Source: Gnetum montanum (lineage: Eukaryota > Streptophyta > Gnetopsida > Gnetales > Gnetaceae). Taken from it: a stretch of DNA of 64,000 nucleotides. The notes below the pieces were generated by a model. The model did no database searches and was not told where the DNA came from. It saw only the letters and a list, made by a program, of their open reading frames with translations. Positions within the stretch are counted from its first letter, which is position 1, and every line of letters starts with the position of its first letter. A program made the translations under genes and the position numbers. The stretch is from contig MNCI01005291.1 of the NCBI GenBank assembly GCA_015680685.1, positions 293,266 to 357,265 on the forward strand, given 5' to 3'. Below, in pieces: positions 24,081 to 36,278 of this stretch.

Positions 24081-25329
24081 TCCAAAGTAGATTATTATCT
24101 AAAATTTCCTTACATAATCATAGCACAAGAAGTTTGTAGGCCATTTGGGAATTTAATGTCAACCCAAGTTAGACATCATACCCACACAACCATCGTGTTT
24201 AGGACCATGCACTCTACATAACCAAAAATCATTAGAATAATCATTAGAAGGGGTTGTAGAGAAATAAGGATGTGAGAGTCCTTATCATTTTGATAAAAGA
24301 TCCTTGTGGATTAAGTGATTAAAGTAAACCATATATCCTTCTATCTAGGTTCCAAACTAAGTTCAAAACAATACTAGTGGCCTCACATTGCCTTACTACC
24401 CTAGCTCATAATCATGAGAGCATGACAACCATAGGAGAAGATCATTACTTAAGAAGAAAAGAATAAGAAACTAGTTAGATAATATGTGGAAGAAATTTGG
24501 ACCTTAGTTATAGATGTACATTCAGGCATGGGTAACACATCTTTCTAGTTCCATAACTAGTGCTTATTTCCCAAGAGATCTTCATAGATGTGTGTTTATA
24601 TTTCTAATATTATTGTTGATGTTATTGTTTTTGCAATGAGAACCACACTTTAGAGAGGATATACCTCCTTTTTGAATTACAATAGGAGTAATGATACATT
24701 TCCTATGGCATCATGAGACTCATGGTAGGAGCTAAGAAGAATAAAGTTAACAAACCCCCTTGAGATCACATCCTTTTCCATTTCCACTTAATTCCTCCAC
24801 CTTTTGTTGGATAATGAGATCATGAGTTATTTTCAGGTTTGTGTGAATGAATCAGAGTGTTTCCATGATGAGGGTCTCTTATTAATAGAAATGGAATGGG
24901 TGGATGTCACAAACTCACTTCCTTGTACCTTTATGTAGTTGATAATTTGTTAGTATATAACATGATTTTAAAAACAAGGTAGGCCTATAGAAACAATAAT
25001 CTTGATAAGTTGAAGTTGAAAAAAAACAATAATAAGTAGGATGTAAAGAAGTGGAAGCACATGGATGATGTTTAAAAATAATATAAAATAAAATAAAGGA
25101 AAATATACAAGAGAATAAAAATGTTAAGAAAATGGAAAACATATAAAAAATAGTTAAACAAATTATTAAAGATGATGTAAAAGAAAAAAAAGTGAAAAGA
25201 TTATTCTCTTCAAGTATTAAGTTAGATGGTTTTCTCCCTCATAATTGAGTTGGAAGGGGGAGATCCTAAAAATAGAACATGCTTGTCCACACATTAAGGC
25301 ATTATGGTTGGCCTTGGTTACTTGGAAGT
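24081..25329. other. unassigned sequence between integrase and spacer of C2
   Basis: AT-rich, with no motif on either strand that I can name. Its position between pol and the third ORF fits an untranslated spacer. Confidence 0.3.
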
Positions 25330-26500
25330 TGTTGAAGGGTTTCACTTGTTAAATGTTAACCAACATGTGCTTTTGGGGACTTGTTGGATGATAAATTGTC
25401 ATGGTCCTAGAAGAAAAAACTGAATGCACAATTGTATTGTCCTTCCATAATGTTTGGAACTTAGTTTGTTAAAGCATATGCATGGGATTCTAATATAGAA
25501 CCTTGTATCCTAGTTGTAATTTAACTCTTCTTATCTTGGCAACATTTCATTACTTACTATATGACTTATGTACTTCATTCATCATGAAGGTACTCTTTGA
25601 TTCTCATCTAGTGCATTAAGCATCATTAATTTTTTTGTGTGAAGTTAACATCCAAGTCAAGATCACATATGGTTGTGAGTGTATGAAGTTCCATTTGAAT
25701 TGGAAGTTTAGATAACTTTCCATATATTAACTCATAGGGAGCGGAGCTGATAAGAAGTTTCTAGGTTGAGTGATAGACCCATAGAGCATTGTTATGTCTA
25801 GTATTCTAATATTCTCTATATCTACTAATGGTTATTATTAGAATTATAGTAATCTTCCTATTGGTGATTTAAGCTTAACCATTGGCTTTGGGGTGATAGG
25901 ATGTTATGAATTTATGTTCCATCCTTATTCATTGCATTAAATTTCAAAGGATAGAATTTGTAAAATGGGTTTCATTTTTAGAAATTATTTCCCTATATAC
26001 AACAAGCTTGTTTATTGCCTATTGTTGAAAGAAGAGAGTTGTAGTGGAGGAAGTATAGTCAATGACAATTACAAATTTAGCCTATTTGGTATAGTAGTAA
26101 ACAAAAATAATGATGTAAGATTTTTCATTAGATATGGGGATGATGGATTCCATGAAATTTATTTTTTAAAGATTGAAAGGTTAAAAAGGTTGAATCCATT
26201 ATTAATGCCCTTTCATTCTAGTTATCATTCCTCCATCTTGTTGACATTATTTGCATGAATGGGTGAAATGGTGGAAATTCTTCAAGACTATAGGCCAAAA
26301 ATATTCTATCATTAGGATTTTAATCACCATTCTCCTTCTAGCATAATGGCCCACATAAGAACCTTTATGAGCATCTTGGAGGACTTAGAGTCGATCTTCA
26401 CATAATACACACCATTGTATTAGGTCATTTACATAGATTTTATAGAGGTTTCCCTCTATTTCCATGTATTTCTTGACTTGGTAAAGGAATTATTATTTTT
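25330..26500 (-). pseudogene. integrase of Athila-like C2
   Basis: The minus strand reads an Athila-type core in broken frames: IISKNETHFTNSIL (compare IISDGGTHFCN), SYHPKANG (YHPQTSGQ) and ITNRKITIIL, with a tail resembling KVLLxNSRLxLFPGK (KVLYxNPMHML). The Asp of SDGG is changed to Lys and the catalytic Glu region is interrupted by stops, so it cannot be active. It follows RNase H directly, as in all gypsy pol genes. Confidence 0.68.
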
Positions 26501-26767
26501 TCTTATGGTCTCATTCATTAGTAGCCTCTTGAGTGAGTCATTGTACTAGTTTGTATGTTTGGATGTTGTGATTTTAGCTATCTTTGTAGAAGGAAACTTA
26601 TGTAAAAATTGATTAGACAAAGATTCTTCATTGGCCTTATTATCCCATCTTAACTAAGACAAATGATTAGTAACAAAATTCTTGATTTCATTTTTGTCCA
26701 CCATTATTCTTGAATTCCTATAGGTTTACTAGCCACTGTATGACATAGGAACTTACTATTGATTTAT

Positions 26768-26980
26768 TCATGAGGAAGCAAATGATACTATGATTAGTGT
26801 GCATAAAAATGGATATACAAGCACATAGTTCCAAAATTCTTCAAGAGCATGCATCACCACCATCAATTCTTTTTCTATTATGGTGTAGTTTAGTTGTGCA
26901 CTTGCAATGCTCTTACTAGTATAATGGATGTAATATGGATGCTTATGATCATCCATTTGTGTAAGAACTACTCTCAAGAC
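26768..26980 (-). pseudogene. RNase H of Athila-like C2
   Basis: A 69-codon open frame reads MRVVLTQMDDHKHPYYIHYT then SKSIASAQLNYTIIEKELM and VVMHALEEFWNYVL. This is the gypsy RNase H region (VLGQ..., Y.S+.L...Q.NY...EKE.LA.V.A...FR.YL...). It degrades RNA in the RNA:DNA hybrid. No second RNase H follows, which separates this element from the Tat-like ones in the window. Confidence 0.78.
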
Positions 26981-28200
26981 ATAATTGAATGCATCAGTCT
27001 TGATGTGGAAAGGTTTGGACCAATATAGTATTTGTAGAATATGTGTTTATATGAGCTTCTACTTAAAAATTTGGAATGATTATGTGCATTCCTTGACCCA
27101 TTCAAATGTTGCATCCTTCTTAGTAGGTTTCACTAATGGTTTGGTAATTTTGGGAAAATTTTCTATGAAGTGTCTATAGTAACCAATGTGTTGAATAAAT
27201 GACCTCACATCCTTAACTATTTAAGGTTGTGTGGTAATTATTTGGATGAATCTTATCCTTTTAGAATCCATCTCAATGTATTTTTTTGAAATTCTATGCC
27301 CCAAGACTATTCCTTCCTAGATTGTTAAGTGGCTCTTTTTCCAATTGAGCTTCAAGTTAGTTTCCATACATCACTTTAGTACTTGCTCAAGATGATCTAA
27401 TGCTTATTGGAAATTGGCATCATAAGTGGAGAAGTCATCCATAAATGCTTTCATATAACTATTAATTGGCTATTGAAAAATACTAAGAATGAGGCATTGG
27501 AAAGTTGTTGGAGCATTACATGGATTAAAAGGCATCTTCCTATATGCAAAAGTCCCCCAAGGACTTGTGCAGATTATCTTGGCCCAATTATCAACATAGC
27601 CACTATACCCATCTAGATACTATAATACTTATGTCTTATAATCGTGTGCAACACCTAATCTATAAATAGTAAGGAAAAATGGTTTTGAACATAGCCATAT
27701 TCAACAGTTGAAAGTCTATATAGATAATTCATTTCCCTTTTTTCTTGGGTATAATAATAAGTGAACTTACCCACTTGCTATTCACTATTAGATAGATGAA
27801 TCTAGCCTTAATTTTTAGATATAATCTCCTTTGTGATTATCTTTTAGGCATGATAGTAGAATCTGTGTAGATTCTATACTAGCATATGTGTAGATCTATG
27901 CTTCTTATTTCATCATACAACTAGGCAAAGACTATTAGCCATCTTTTGGCTATTTTCAATAGCTTCTTATTTTGATCTTTAGTGATTGAGACATTAATAA
28001 TTACCAGCTTTCTATTGTTTAGAAATACATATTCTAAAGGCTTCGATAATTTTTTTAGTTTCAAGGGTTCTAGTTCAAAGGTTTGTAGAACTTTCAACTC
28101 TTCCTATTTTGTCTATAATTCTTTCTTATTCTCTAAATCTAAGAGTTGATATATGATTTTCTCTATTGTTTTTATCTTATCTACATATACACATGTGAGG
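26981..28200 (-). pseudogene. reverse transcriptase of Athila-like C2
   Basis: Conserved blocks in order on the minus strand: TSPWGTFAYRKMPFNPCNAP (compare CPWGTFAYRRMPFGLCNAP), MKAFMDDFSTYDANF with the catalytic FMDD kept at 27434-27445, LDHLEQVLK, METNLKLNWKKSHLT, EGIVLGHRISKKYIEMDSKR, VRSFIQHIGYYRHFIENFPK and ITKPLV. FMDD with the downstream VYGxxF-like stretch is the Athila signature. Several stops and frame changes occur, but the peptide is unusually well kept for this window. Confidence 0.8.
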
Positions 28201-28700
28201 ATTTGTATTAGTTCCATGCATAATGTAGAATTAGAGCTGTTACATGTGGTTAATCATTGGATGCCTTTTTGATTAGTGATTGTTATGTACAAGAATCTTT
28301 GAACACTTGTGGGTTTGACACATATTTTTCATCCTATTATGGTTTTTCTTTTGGTTACTCATATCTCCTATATGCAATTTCACCCTATATCATTGTAAGC
28401 AATGCATGGAACTCTATTCTTCTCTATCTTTTTGAATTTATTTTCCTTGGAGATTTTCAAGGAAAGGTTCCGAATTCTGAACTTGGTATCAATTAGGCTT
28501 ACCAAAGCCCTTTCCATAGTGATTGGGAAGTTCCCCTTATAGTTGTCTACATTAATCACTAAGACGTTTACCAGATATGATCACCTACTAATAGTAGTCA
28601 TGATGTTCTTTGCCAATCCCAACAAAACAGTAATGGATTGGTATGAAAGCTCGAACTTGATATTACACTTTTAAAGTAGAGGTACATGTCTTGTATGTTT
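28200..28700 (-). pseudogene. protease C-terminal remnant of C2
   Basis: Minus-strand peptides LGLAKNIMTTIS, YLVNVLVINVDN and MERALVSLIDTKFRIRNLSL fit the Athila aspartic protease tail (VKNxxVxxxKFxFPVDFVVLDxEx...GRALIDxxxGELxLRV). The active-site DTG segment and the gag upstream are missing. Short and broken. Confidence 0.5.
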
Positions 28701-28919
28701 ACTAGTAAATCAAATTTATACATGAATCTTAGTCTTATAGGACCTTGCATGTGTTATTTTCCTACAACCTATAAATAGATTAGGATACTTGTTAGATTAC
28801 TTCTTTTCTTGGAAACATGTCTTGCCTTTATCTAGTCTATCATAGCATGGGTTAACATGATAGTTTGAATATTTTAAGGTCTTTGGTTTGAAGGTAGATC
28901 TATAGATATTCCTTGCTAA
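28701..28919. other. junction between C2 pol and its 5' LTR
   Basis: Where a complete element would have ~2.5 kb of gag there are only about 220 bp. A degenerate primer site may remain just before the LTR (ATTCCTTGCTAA, compare TGACAGCAGTGCCAA in C1). Confidence 0.4.
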
Positions 28920-29925
28920 TGAGTGATTGAGTATTCCAACACTCCACCATATAAGTCATAAGTGTTCATGCATGACTAGATTGCAATTTGTGGATGGACA
29001 ATGTAAGTATGCTAGTGGTTGATAGTTAGTTCATCATCATTGTCTTCTCACATTGAGTTAGTAAAGTATGAGTAGTATGGTTTAACTCTTGGTGAGGTAT
29101 ATGATATCATGATGTTGTGGGCTCAAATTAATCTTAAGTGCTTTCATAATGAAAATGAGAATAAAGTCTAAATCTAAGTGATAACTAAAATGTAAACCTA
29201 TCTTAGCCTATCATGATAAGCATCAATTCTTGGCTTGTTGTACATGCCTTGGGCTTATGTAATTTTTACTAGGATTATTAGTGAATATTAAGAGAATCAA
29301 GTGAATCACTACTAGATGTCCAAATGATTACACTTAATGTGTGAAACCAGTCATATGTATTTCACCTTGCTAATGGACATTGGAAAAGTCAATTACTTTG
29401 AAAATGTAAAGAACTGAATTAAAGTAAACATGTTTAAAAATAAAAGTAAACTAAGTGAGATGTTGTAATGGTAAGAAACAATCTTGATCTTTATTATTGG
29501 TTATGAATTATATCCAAGAACAATCCACTCAAATAAAGACTCTGTAGAACTGTTAGTTATCACACTAAGGGCATTCACTTTGAACTCTAACTCTAAGTGT
29601 AACTCATGGAAAGAAACTGCAAGAATTTTGATAAGCATTGTACACAATTTTTTTCAAATGATGCAATGATGGATTGGTATTTATAGTCATGACTAGGACC
29701 CACTACATCATATCTATGATGATGTAAGAAAAGGTATGGTATTTTCGATATGCTATCATATCATTTGACTTAATGAGTTTTATCATACCTGCATGATTGA
29801 TTGGATACTCATCCCTAAGTGAAAACAAAAGAAAGATATAGTTTCCAATAAAATTATGAGGTGTATTCAAACATTGATATAACTACTTATATACATTGAT
29901 AACTTGAATCTAAATGTTACATTGT
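28920..29925 (-). repeat. LTR of Athila-like family (5' LTR of C2)
   Basis: The longest copy of this LTR, about 1006 bp. It starts TGAGTGATTGAGTATTCC, matches 7753-8636 through the whole promoter region, and matches 21107-21709 at its outer end. Its right flank (29926-30010) also resembles the right flank of 21709, which is internal sequence preceding a 3' LTR. This LTR is therefore bordered by internal sequence on both sides. Confidence 0.7.
29678..29685 (-). promoter_or_regulatory. LTR TATA box, C2
   Basis: TATAAATA on the minus strand, aligned with 8539-8546. Confidence 0.55.
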
Positions 29926-30009
29926 ATCTCAAGTGGTGTTTAAAAAATTATTATACATTACATGATTAACATAATTTTTACAAACCAAAAGAAAGAAAAA
30001 AAATCAAAA

Positions 30010-32900
30010 TGATAAAGCTCAATGTAGCCTCATGTCCTTGGTGGTGGTGGCTCCTCCATTGATTTCTTTCCTTTATCATCAGGCTTTTGGATTTGATATC
30101 TATTGAGTAATTCCCAAAATTTCTCTTCTTCTAATTTGGGGTCATGTACCATTTAGGAAAATTCTATAATGTTAATTGGAGTTGGTACCTTCCATGGGCA
30201 TGGTAGTTGTGGAAACATCTTATTTGCTTTTACATATCAAGCTACAAACTACCATCTTTCATCTTCAAATGCCGTAGCCACTTTTCTTAACTTTCAATAA
30301 GCTATCATTCTATAGGTTAGGTTTGTTGCTACACCCATATAATCTTGGTAGCTAGCTTTGACCACTTCGAGCTTAGATTTTGTCATATGAAATTTTTATT
30401 ATGCATCCTTTTTGTCTACAAACTCTTTCTCCTATAATGCATAGGTAATAACCACTTGCTACTCCAATTCATTTGTAGGCCTTCTTGCTATAAGCATGGC
30501 TAGACTAGCATCTTGAAGATTTGCTAATCCCTTGTACTCTATTAGGCCTTCAATCTGTAGGTTTTTATTCCTTACTTCAGCTAATGGACATGGGTAAGAC
30601 TATCTAGGAAAAACTACTAATCAGGTGTCTATGTGGTGATTTAGCTAACTAGATTTCTTTTTCATTAATTTGTTTGTACATGCCCACTTGGTCTCCAAAG
30701 TACTCTTTTAGCCTTTCATGCGTTTGGGCCTCATTCTACCATGTGTGAATCTCAATGGTTAACTTTTGGTGGATAGCATTGACTTCTTGCATTGATAGTA
30801 TTTTAGTTTCTCTAGCTACTTTCTACATGTCTTGATTAAATCTTGCAAATTATTCTCTAAGATAATGGATTCTCTCTTCGAGAACATTCTTATGTTTTTC
30901 AATATCTATTAATATTGTATTTTCAATGGAAATTATTTTTTTTCTTCTTTGAGAAAAGTTAATGCTTTGACATGTGGATAGGTTTGAGCTTCTACTACAG
31001 AGGTGTTCCATGTTACCTTCTTCTTTTACATCTCTACTTGGATATTCTTGGCTATGAGTTGCATCACTTATTAAGTTCTAAATTTATTTAGCTAGTTTGG
31101 GACTATGTAATATGTATGGTCTCTCTTTTTGTCTCTTAAGGCTGCCAATTCCTCTTGCAACCTTTATACTTCTTTCTTTGCATGTTTAGCTTTAGTTTCT
31201 ACCATTACCAGCTTACCCATTTTTGAGATTAGATTCAATTGAATCATAGTGATATCATTGATAATATCAAAGATATTTTGCATTACTTGGCCCATTTACA
31301 GTAGTTGATCTAGGATGTCTTCACATTCTTATGGGGCCACGGATGTACCAACTATCATTTCAACATCTCTAACTCTAGAAATATCTATTGGTGGCACAAT
31401 GGAAACATTGAATAATTTTTTATGTGATTCATGATTACCTTTGTTTCTTCTATTACATCCTGATGTTGCATTACCATGATTGTGGCTCCTTCTCATGTTT
31501 CTAGCATGACCTAAAAGGATGCAATGTTCCTAGAGATTTATTGAGCCTAATCTTCCTCTTCTTCTACCTGCAATAATATTTGACCACTAGTGGGTCCTAC
31601 TGATAAAATAGATCTCATAGAATTATCTCTTTATACATTGTAAAACCTTCCCTATTTCCTTAACTTATGATTTTGGCAATTTGTTGCAAGTGACCCATGG
31701 AAGGTCTATAGTCTTGTTGAGCTGGTGGAGCACTTGATTCAGGTCTATTATTAGCTAGAGTTGATCCATTGGGTCCTGCTTGCTCTTGTCTTATTTCTAA
31801 AGTATTATTTATTGGTGTTGATCCTATTTCTCTCTCAGTGCTTGTTGGCTTCTCTAGCTAATATTTATTTGGTGGCATTGGCTTGGACATATTAGTGTAG
31901 GATGCATTCTAGGCCTTGTGTAAGATCTCATTTATGTAGCCTAGAGTCTTGGTTTTCTTGCATAACCTTCTAATGAGGAAAGGAAATGGAAAAGTTAGCT
32001 TTCCTACCTTCTTTTCTTCAAATTTTCTTTGAATTTCTAAAAATAATAAATGAGCTAGATTTATATTGAATCTCTCTATAAGAATAGTGCTTCCTCTTGT
32101 AGCATAGGTGAAAATTTTATTGAGCCTTTTTGTGGGAAAGATGTGGTAGATACCTATCTTGAAGTATATTTTCTTCTTAGTAGACAATTCACTATATTCT
32201 TTATCTGCTTTGTCATATGCCCTTTATAGCCATAAATTCTTTGCCTCAGTGTTAGATCTTGTAGATATCTACATAATGTTTGCTCTGACGTTAGGAATAT
32301 TGAGTGCCTTTGCAATTGACTTGACGAAATAAGACATTCTAGCTCCTTTAATTTTTACTATGGCATTATGTTACTTATTCTTCCAAAATTGGTATAATTC
32401 TTCTAAGTTTCATTTTCCATTGCATGGTAGAGTTGGCCACAAAGGAGAGGCTTGGATTTATTCTCAAAAATTGGTAGGTGAAAATTCCATGAACATTTTG
32501 AAGTTGAGTTTCACAATAACTGTGGACATGATTAATTTTTCTTGAATGGCTTGGAGACATTTTGTTGATAGTATGAGATGCTATCCTTGCTCTAGAGTTG
32601 GCAATACTTCAGGCTTAGCTTGCATAGAGTGTTCTATTGTAGGTGTTTGCTAATGAATGATAAAGGATTAAATACCCTACTTTGCTTATGAAGTCTATTC
32701 TTCAACTTGTCCTCTACCTTTATCTCTAGGTCTTTTTCTTTCTTGTTGTAAGGGTCTTCCTTCTGTGGGTCTTTTAGAAACCATCTACAATAATCAAGAA
32801 TTTTTTTAAGATTACCTAAGGATTTCAAATAAGTTCCTAATAGTTCATGATCCTCTCTTAGGTTCTTGGTTTTTGATCACAAGTTTATCCTTATTATTAC
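30010..32900 (-). pseudogene. extra ORF of Athila-like element, copy 1 (longer)
   Basis: Minus-strand coding-like sequence of about 2.9 kb. The upstream part holds a 92-codon frame (32187 to 31909) with YHIFPTKRLNKIFTYATRGS and GKLTFPFPFLIRRLCKKTK. That resembles the LxFPxLIxxLCxxAG pattern of the so-called putative plant transposon domain found in Athila third ORFs. This is my inference from memory. The downstream part is rich in charged residues and coiled-coil-like, ending PDDKGKKSMEEPPPP near 30020. No transmembrane or signal segment was seen. Role unknown. Many stops. Confidence 0.52.
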
Positions 32901-33149
32901 TTATAGCTCTTGTTATGGTTGCATAGTTTGAAAAATTTCAAAAAGAGACCTTTATTTGTTGTACTTTTGATTATTATGACTTCTTATAGTTATTATTTTC
33001 TCATTTATTATGTAATTAAATGGATGGTTATGAGAATTGGTTAGGTTTATTAACTTTTATTTAGTTAACTAATCAAAATATCCTTAGTTTTTCTTATTCT
33101 TACCCTTAATATACTCTTTCAATGTTAGAGAAATTTGGCCCAATTTGAC

Positions 33150-33664
33150 TTATTTACACACAACATTCTCTCCCATGACTAAGTTGGTTACTTCAAGATT
33201 AAAAAGTCTTGAAAATCATGCAAATTGGAGCTATAGTAGGAGAGTTATGGTGCTTGGAACATTGGCTTCTAGAGGGTTAGAAAAATAACATGAACTCCCC
33301 TTGCTTGAAATGTGGAAAAATGAAAAATTTTCTAACTTTTTCATGTATATATAGATGATTTATATTAGATACATCATAGATAGAACATCAGCTATGATAA
33401 ATCAAGGTCTAATACATTGTAGCTATGAGGTCATCATCAAAAAATTTTAGATTTTAAGCATTTTTTGGTGGAAAAAATGGGTCAAATGAATAATGTGGAA
33501 GATGTAAAGATGTCCCAAAGGGTTTTTGATCATAGAGGATGCTTTTTTTATGAAAATTTGGTAGTAAAATCTTGTGAAAGAAGGAATATTTGGCAAATAA
33601 AGTCAATGAGATATATAGGAAATGGTAGTAGGGATTGCCAAAAGTATGATTAGTTATGAGAATA
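33150..33664 (-). repeat. Athila-like spacer upstream of the extra ORF, copy 1
   Basis: Matches 23550-24080 and 4600-5072. It carries a TGTATATATAG box at about 33345-33355, roughly 450 bp upstream of the extra ORF on the minus strand, as in the other copy. It ends abruptly at 33664, where plus-strand pol of element E starts. Confidence 0.55.
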
Positions 33665-34215
33665 TAGGTTTATTGCAAGGCTAACAGATAAATTGCATCT
33701 AATGCAACACTTGCTTAAAAAAGGAGTTAACTTTGAATGGACAAACCAATGCTAGAAAGAATTTGACAACTTAAAAAAGGAACTTGTTCATCTTCCTATC
33801 ATTTACCCTCCACAAAGAGATAAGCCTTTTTACATTTATCTTACCACTTTAGACACATCCATTACTACTTTGCTCTATCAAAAGAGGGATGATGGTTTTG
33901 AAATTCCTATCTACTACTTGAGTCATGTGTTGATAGCTTATGAAGCAAAATACAATGATGTAGAAAAAAATTACCTTGCTTTAGTATTCACACTTAAAAA
34001 ATGGAGGCATTATTTGTTTCATAGCCAAGTAAATATCATCTGCAAAAATAACATAATTAGGGACATTACAACCAATACATAAGAAAGTAGCAGGATAGCT
34101 CGGTGGAAAGCCATAACTGCAAAATTTGACCTACATTACGTAGCACAGTCATCTACTAAGGGTCAAGCGATAGCTATGCAACTTATAGCTTCACCCACTG
34201 ATGACTAGGTAATAA
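33665..34215 (+). pseudogene. RT C-terminus and RNase H of element E
   Basis: Starts mid-RT with FIARLTDKLHLMQHLLKKGV then NFEWTNQC. RNase H follows with FYIYLTTLDTSITTLLYQKR, IPIYYLSHVLIAYEAKYNDV, EKNYLALVFTLKKWRHYLFH and VAQSSTKGQAIAMQL. It includes an intact 70-codon frame (33870-34082). Colinear with 45522-45869 of element F. Few stops. Confidence 0.78.
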
Positions 34216-34261
34216 TAGAACCTAAATTTCCAAACAAATACATTAATAGCATAAGCCCAGT

Positions 34262-34750
34262 ATCCGTAGATTTCGAAGCCATTCTACATTTTGATGGTGC
34301 CTAAATGACACAAGGTGGCAGTGCTACTGTTGTTCTCACATTTCCCTCTAGAGAGATCCAACCTTTCACATATCAGTTCACATTTCTTTATACAAATAAT
34401 GTAGCAGAATATGAGGGTCTCCTTAGGGGTGTTTTGGCTACTCAAGAGTTATGAATCCAAAACTTAGCAATTCAAGGAAATTTGCAATTAGTCATTAACC
34501 AAGTCATAGAGGTCTACACCTGCAAGGCATAACATTTGTAGCCTTACTGTGATTTGGTGAAATACTTACTAAAGTAGTTTGCAACCCTAGATGTGCAATA
34601 TGTATGCCATAATGAAAACATCATAGCTAATGCATTAGCCACATTAGCTTTAAGCATGCCACCATACATGTTTGCTACCTTGTCCACTTCAATAGTGAGA
34701 TGCATTGACCCTATCATTCACATAGCAAACATCGTGTCTATAAGTGTGGC
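34262..34750 (+). pseudogene. second (archaeal-type) RNase H of element E
   Basis: ILHFDGA, a stop, then MTQGGSATVVLTFPSREIQP, FTYQFTFLYTNNVAEYEGLL, LQLVINQVIEVYTCKA and NIIANALATLALS. These correspond to FDGA, TNNxAEYEALL, QLVINQ and ADALATLAS of the Tat-lineage second RNase H. The catalytic Asp (FDGA) and Glu (AEYE) remain. Three or four stops interrupt it. Confidence 0.78.
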
Positions 34751-34789
34751 ACATGCCTGAGAATATGATAACATTAAGACATACCTCCA

Positions 34790-36002
34790 ACATGTTGAGC
34801 CTTCACACGGCCTGACACCTACCCAAAAGGATGCAATATGGAAACGAGCACGACAGTATGTCCTTGTAGGAGATGGTGCTTTATGCCAACAATCTTATGA
34901 CGAGATATTGCTAGCTTATGTTAGTGGGGATGAAGCACAAAAAATTGTTGATTAAGTCCATGAGGGACTGTGTGAAGGGCACATAGCTCCCAAATCTATG
35001 GTTGAAAAAATTAGGTGACTAGGCTACTATTGGCCTTATATGAAGTACGATTGCATCTCTAAGGTTAGAACATGCGATGTATGTCAATGCCATGATAACC
35101 TCATACATGTATCACCTACTGAGTTGCATACCATGCAAATCACATGGCCTTTTCAACATTGGGGACTAGACATCATAGGGCCCATAACGCCCAAGTCTTC
35201 TGCAGGGCATAGCTTCATTATTACTATAACTAAGTACTATACAAAGTGGGTAGAAGCTATGCCCCTTAGAAAGACCACATCCCAATAGATTTGCAAATTC
35301 ATTTTGGATAATATAGTGACACAATTTGGCCTTCCTATGACTATTGTTACAGAAAATGGGCCCCAATTCAGTAGCACAAAAACTAAAGCTTTTTGTAAAA
35401 ACCTTGGCATTAAACATTGTTTCTCATTGCCATATTATCCCCAAGAAAATGGCTAAGAAAAAGCCACTAATAAAGCCATTATCAACCTCCTAAAAAAGAT
35501 GCTCAGTAGTAGTAAGCAACGATGGCACGAGCAACTCCTCTATGTGTTGTGGGCTTATCGCACAACATGTAGAATGGCTATAGGTAAGATTCCATATAGT
35601 TTTGTATATGGATCTAAAGTGGTGTTACCTCTTGAATTTTAGGTCCCATCACTCTGAATGATCCTCTTGAACTTTATGGATGAGGATTAAAAAAATGAGT
35701 CAAGAATTGCTGATCTTAAGTCTATGGAGGAGGAGCGCATCCAAACACTTAACCGTATCAAGTGGTATCAAGAAAAGCAATGGTAGAAACATCATTGCAA
35801 ACTACACCAACATCCGATCAAAAAAGGGGATCTAGTCCTCAAGGATGTTTGTGAGCCCATGAATAAATTCTCAGCCAACTGGGAAGTGCCCTTTTTGGTT
35901 ACAAAGGCATATGAGAATGGAGCATTCAAGTTGGCTAACTTAGATGGCAATGAGTTCCCAAATCTTATCAATCATCTATACCTAAAACCCTACTACACCT
36001 AA
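34790..36002 (+). pseudogene. integrase of element E, nearly full length
   Basis: The best-kept coding region of the window. The zinc-binding part HEGLCEGHIAPKSMVEKIR... followed by VRTCDVCQCHDN keeps H-x-H and C-x2-C. The core has HWGLDIIGPITPKSSAGHSF, YYTKWVEAMPLRKTTS, FILDNIVTQFGLPMTIV, TENGPQFSS and PYYPQENG-stop-EKATN, so the first Asp is kept, the second is Glu and the catalytic Glu is Lys. The tail has IKWYQEKQW, KKGDLVLKDV and LYLKPYYT followed by a stop at 36000-36002. Such changes rule out activity. Confidence 0.83.
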
Positions 36003-36038
36003 AATGCAATGTCATGCTGGATATAAAGCAAGGTAAGC

Positions 36039-36278
36039 AGATCATCCACTATGACATAAAATTGGCATAGATTGTCTACTATGACATAAAACTAGCATAG
36101 ATCATCTACTATGATGTAAAACTGGCATAAATCATCTGCTATGATGTAAAACTGGCACAAATCATCCTCTATGATGTAAAACTAGTACAGATCGTTTACT
36201 ATGACGTAAAACTATCATAGATCGTATGCTATGACGTAAAAATGACATAGAGCATCTGCTATGATGTTAAACTGGCAC
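36039..36278 (+). repeat. tandem array, 8 x 30 bp, after pol of E
   Basis: Eight head-to-tail units of exactly 30 bp with no indels, of the type AGATCATCTACTATGATGTA followed by AAACTGGCAT. It starts 36 bp after the pol stop codon. More divergent, longer-period copies follow to about 36600. Tandem repeats in the pol-to-LTR region are known for Tat/Ogre elements. Confidence 0.85.

Larger units (their letters stand above)
21107..29925 (-). mobile_element. Athila-like Ty3/gypsy element C2 (LTR, pol, extra ORF, LTR; gag lost)
   Basis: On the minus strand the order is LTR (29925 to 28920), end of protease (28700 to 28200), RT, RNase H, integrase (to 25330), spacer, extra ORF (23400 to 21770), LTR (21709 to 21107). 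This is the order of an Athila-type element with a third ORF in the env-like position. Gag and the start of protease are missing between the right LTR and 28700. Confidence 0.7.

Noticed and set aside
21770-33355. Calling the extra Athila ORF an envelope gene
   Set aside because: Only its position fits. No signal peptide, transmembrane segment or envelope motif is visible.
33465-33653. Plus-strand open frame whose peptide resembles one at 4690-4880
   Set aside because: The minus-strand translations of the two loci are equally similar, so the likeness reflects shared repeat DNA, not coding constraint.
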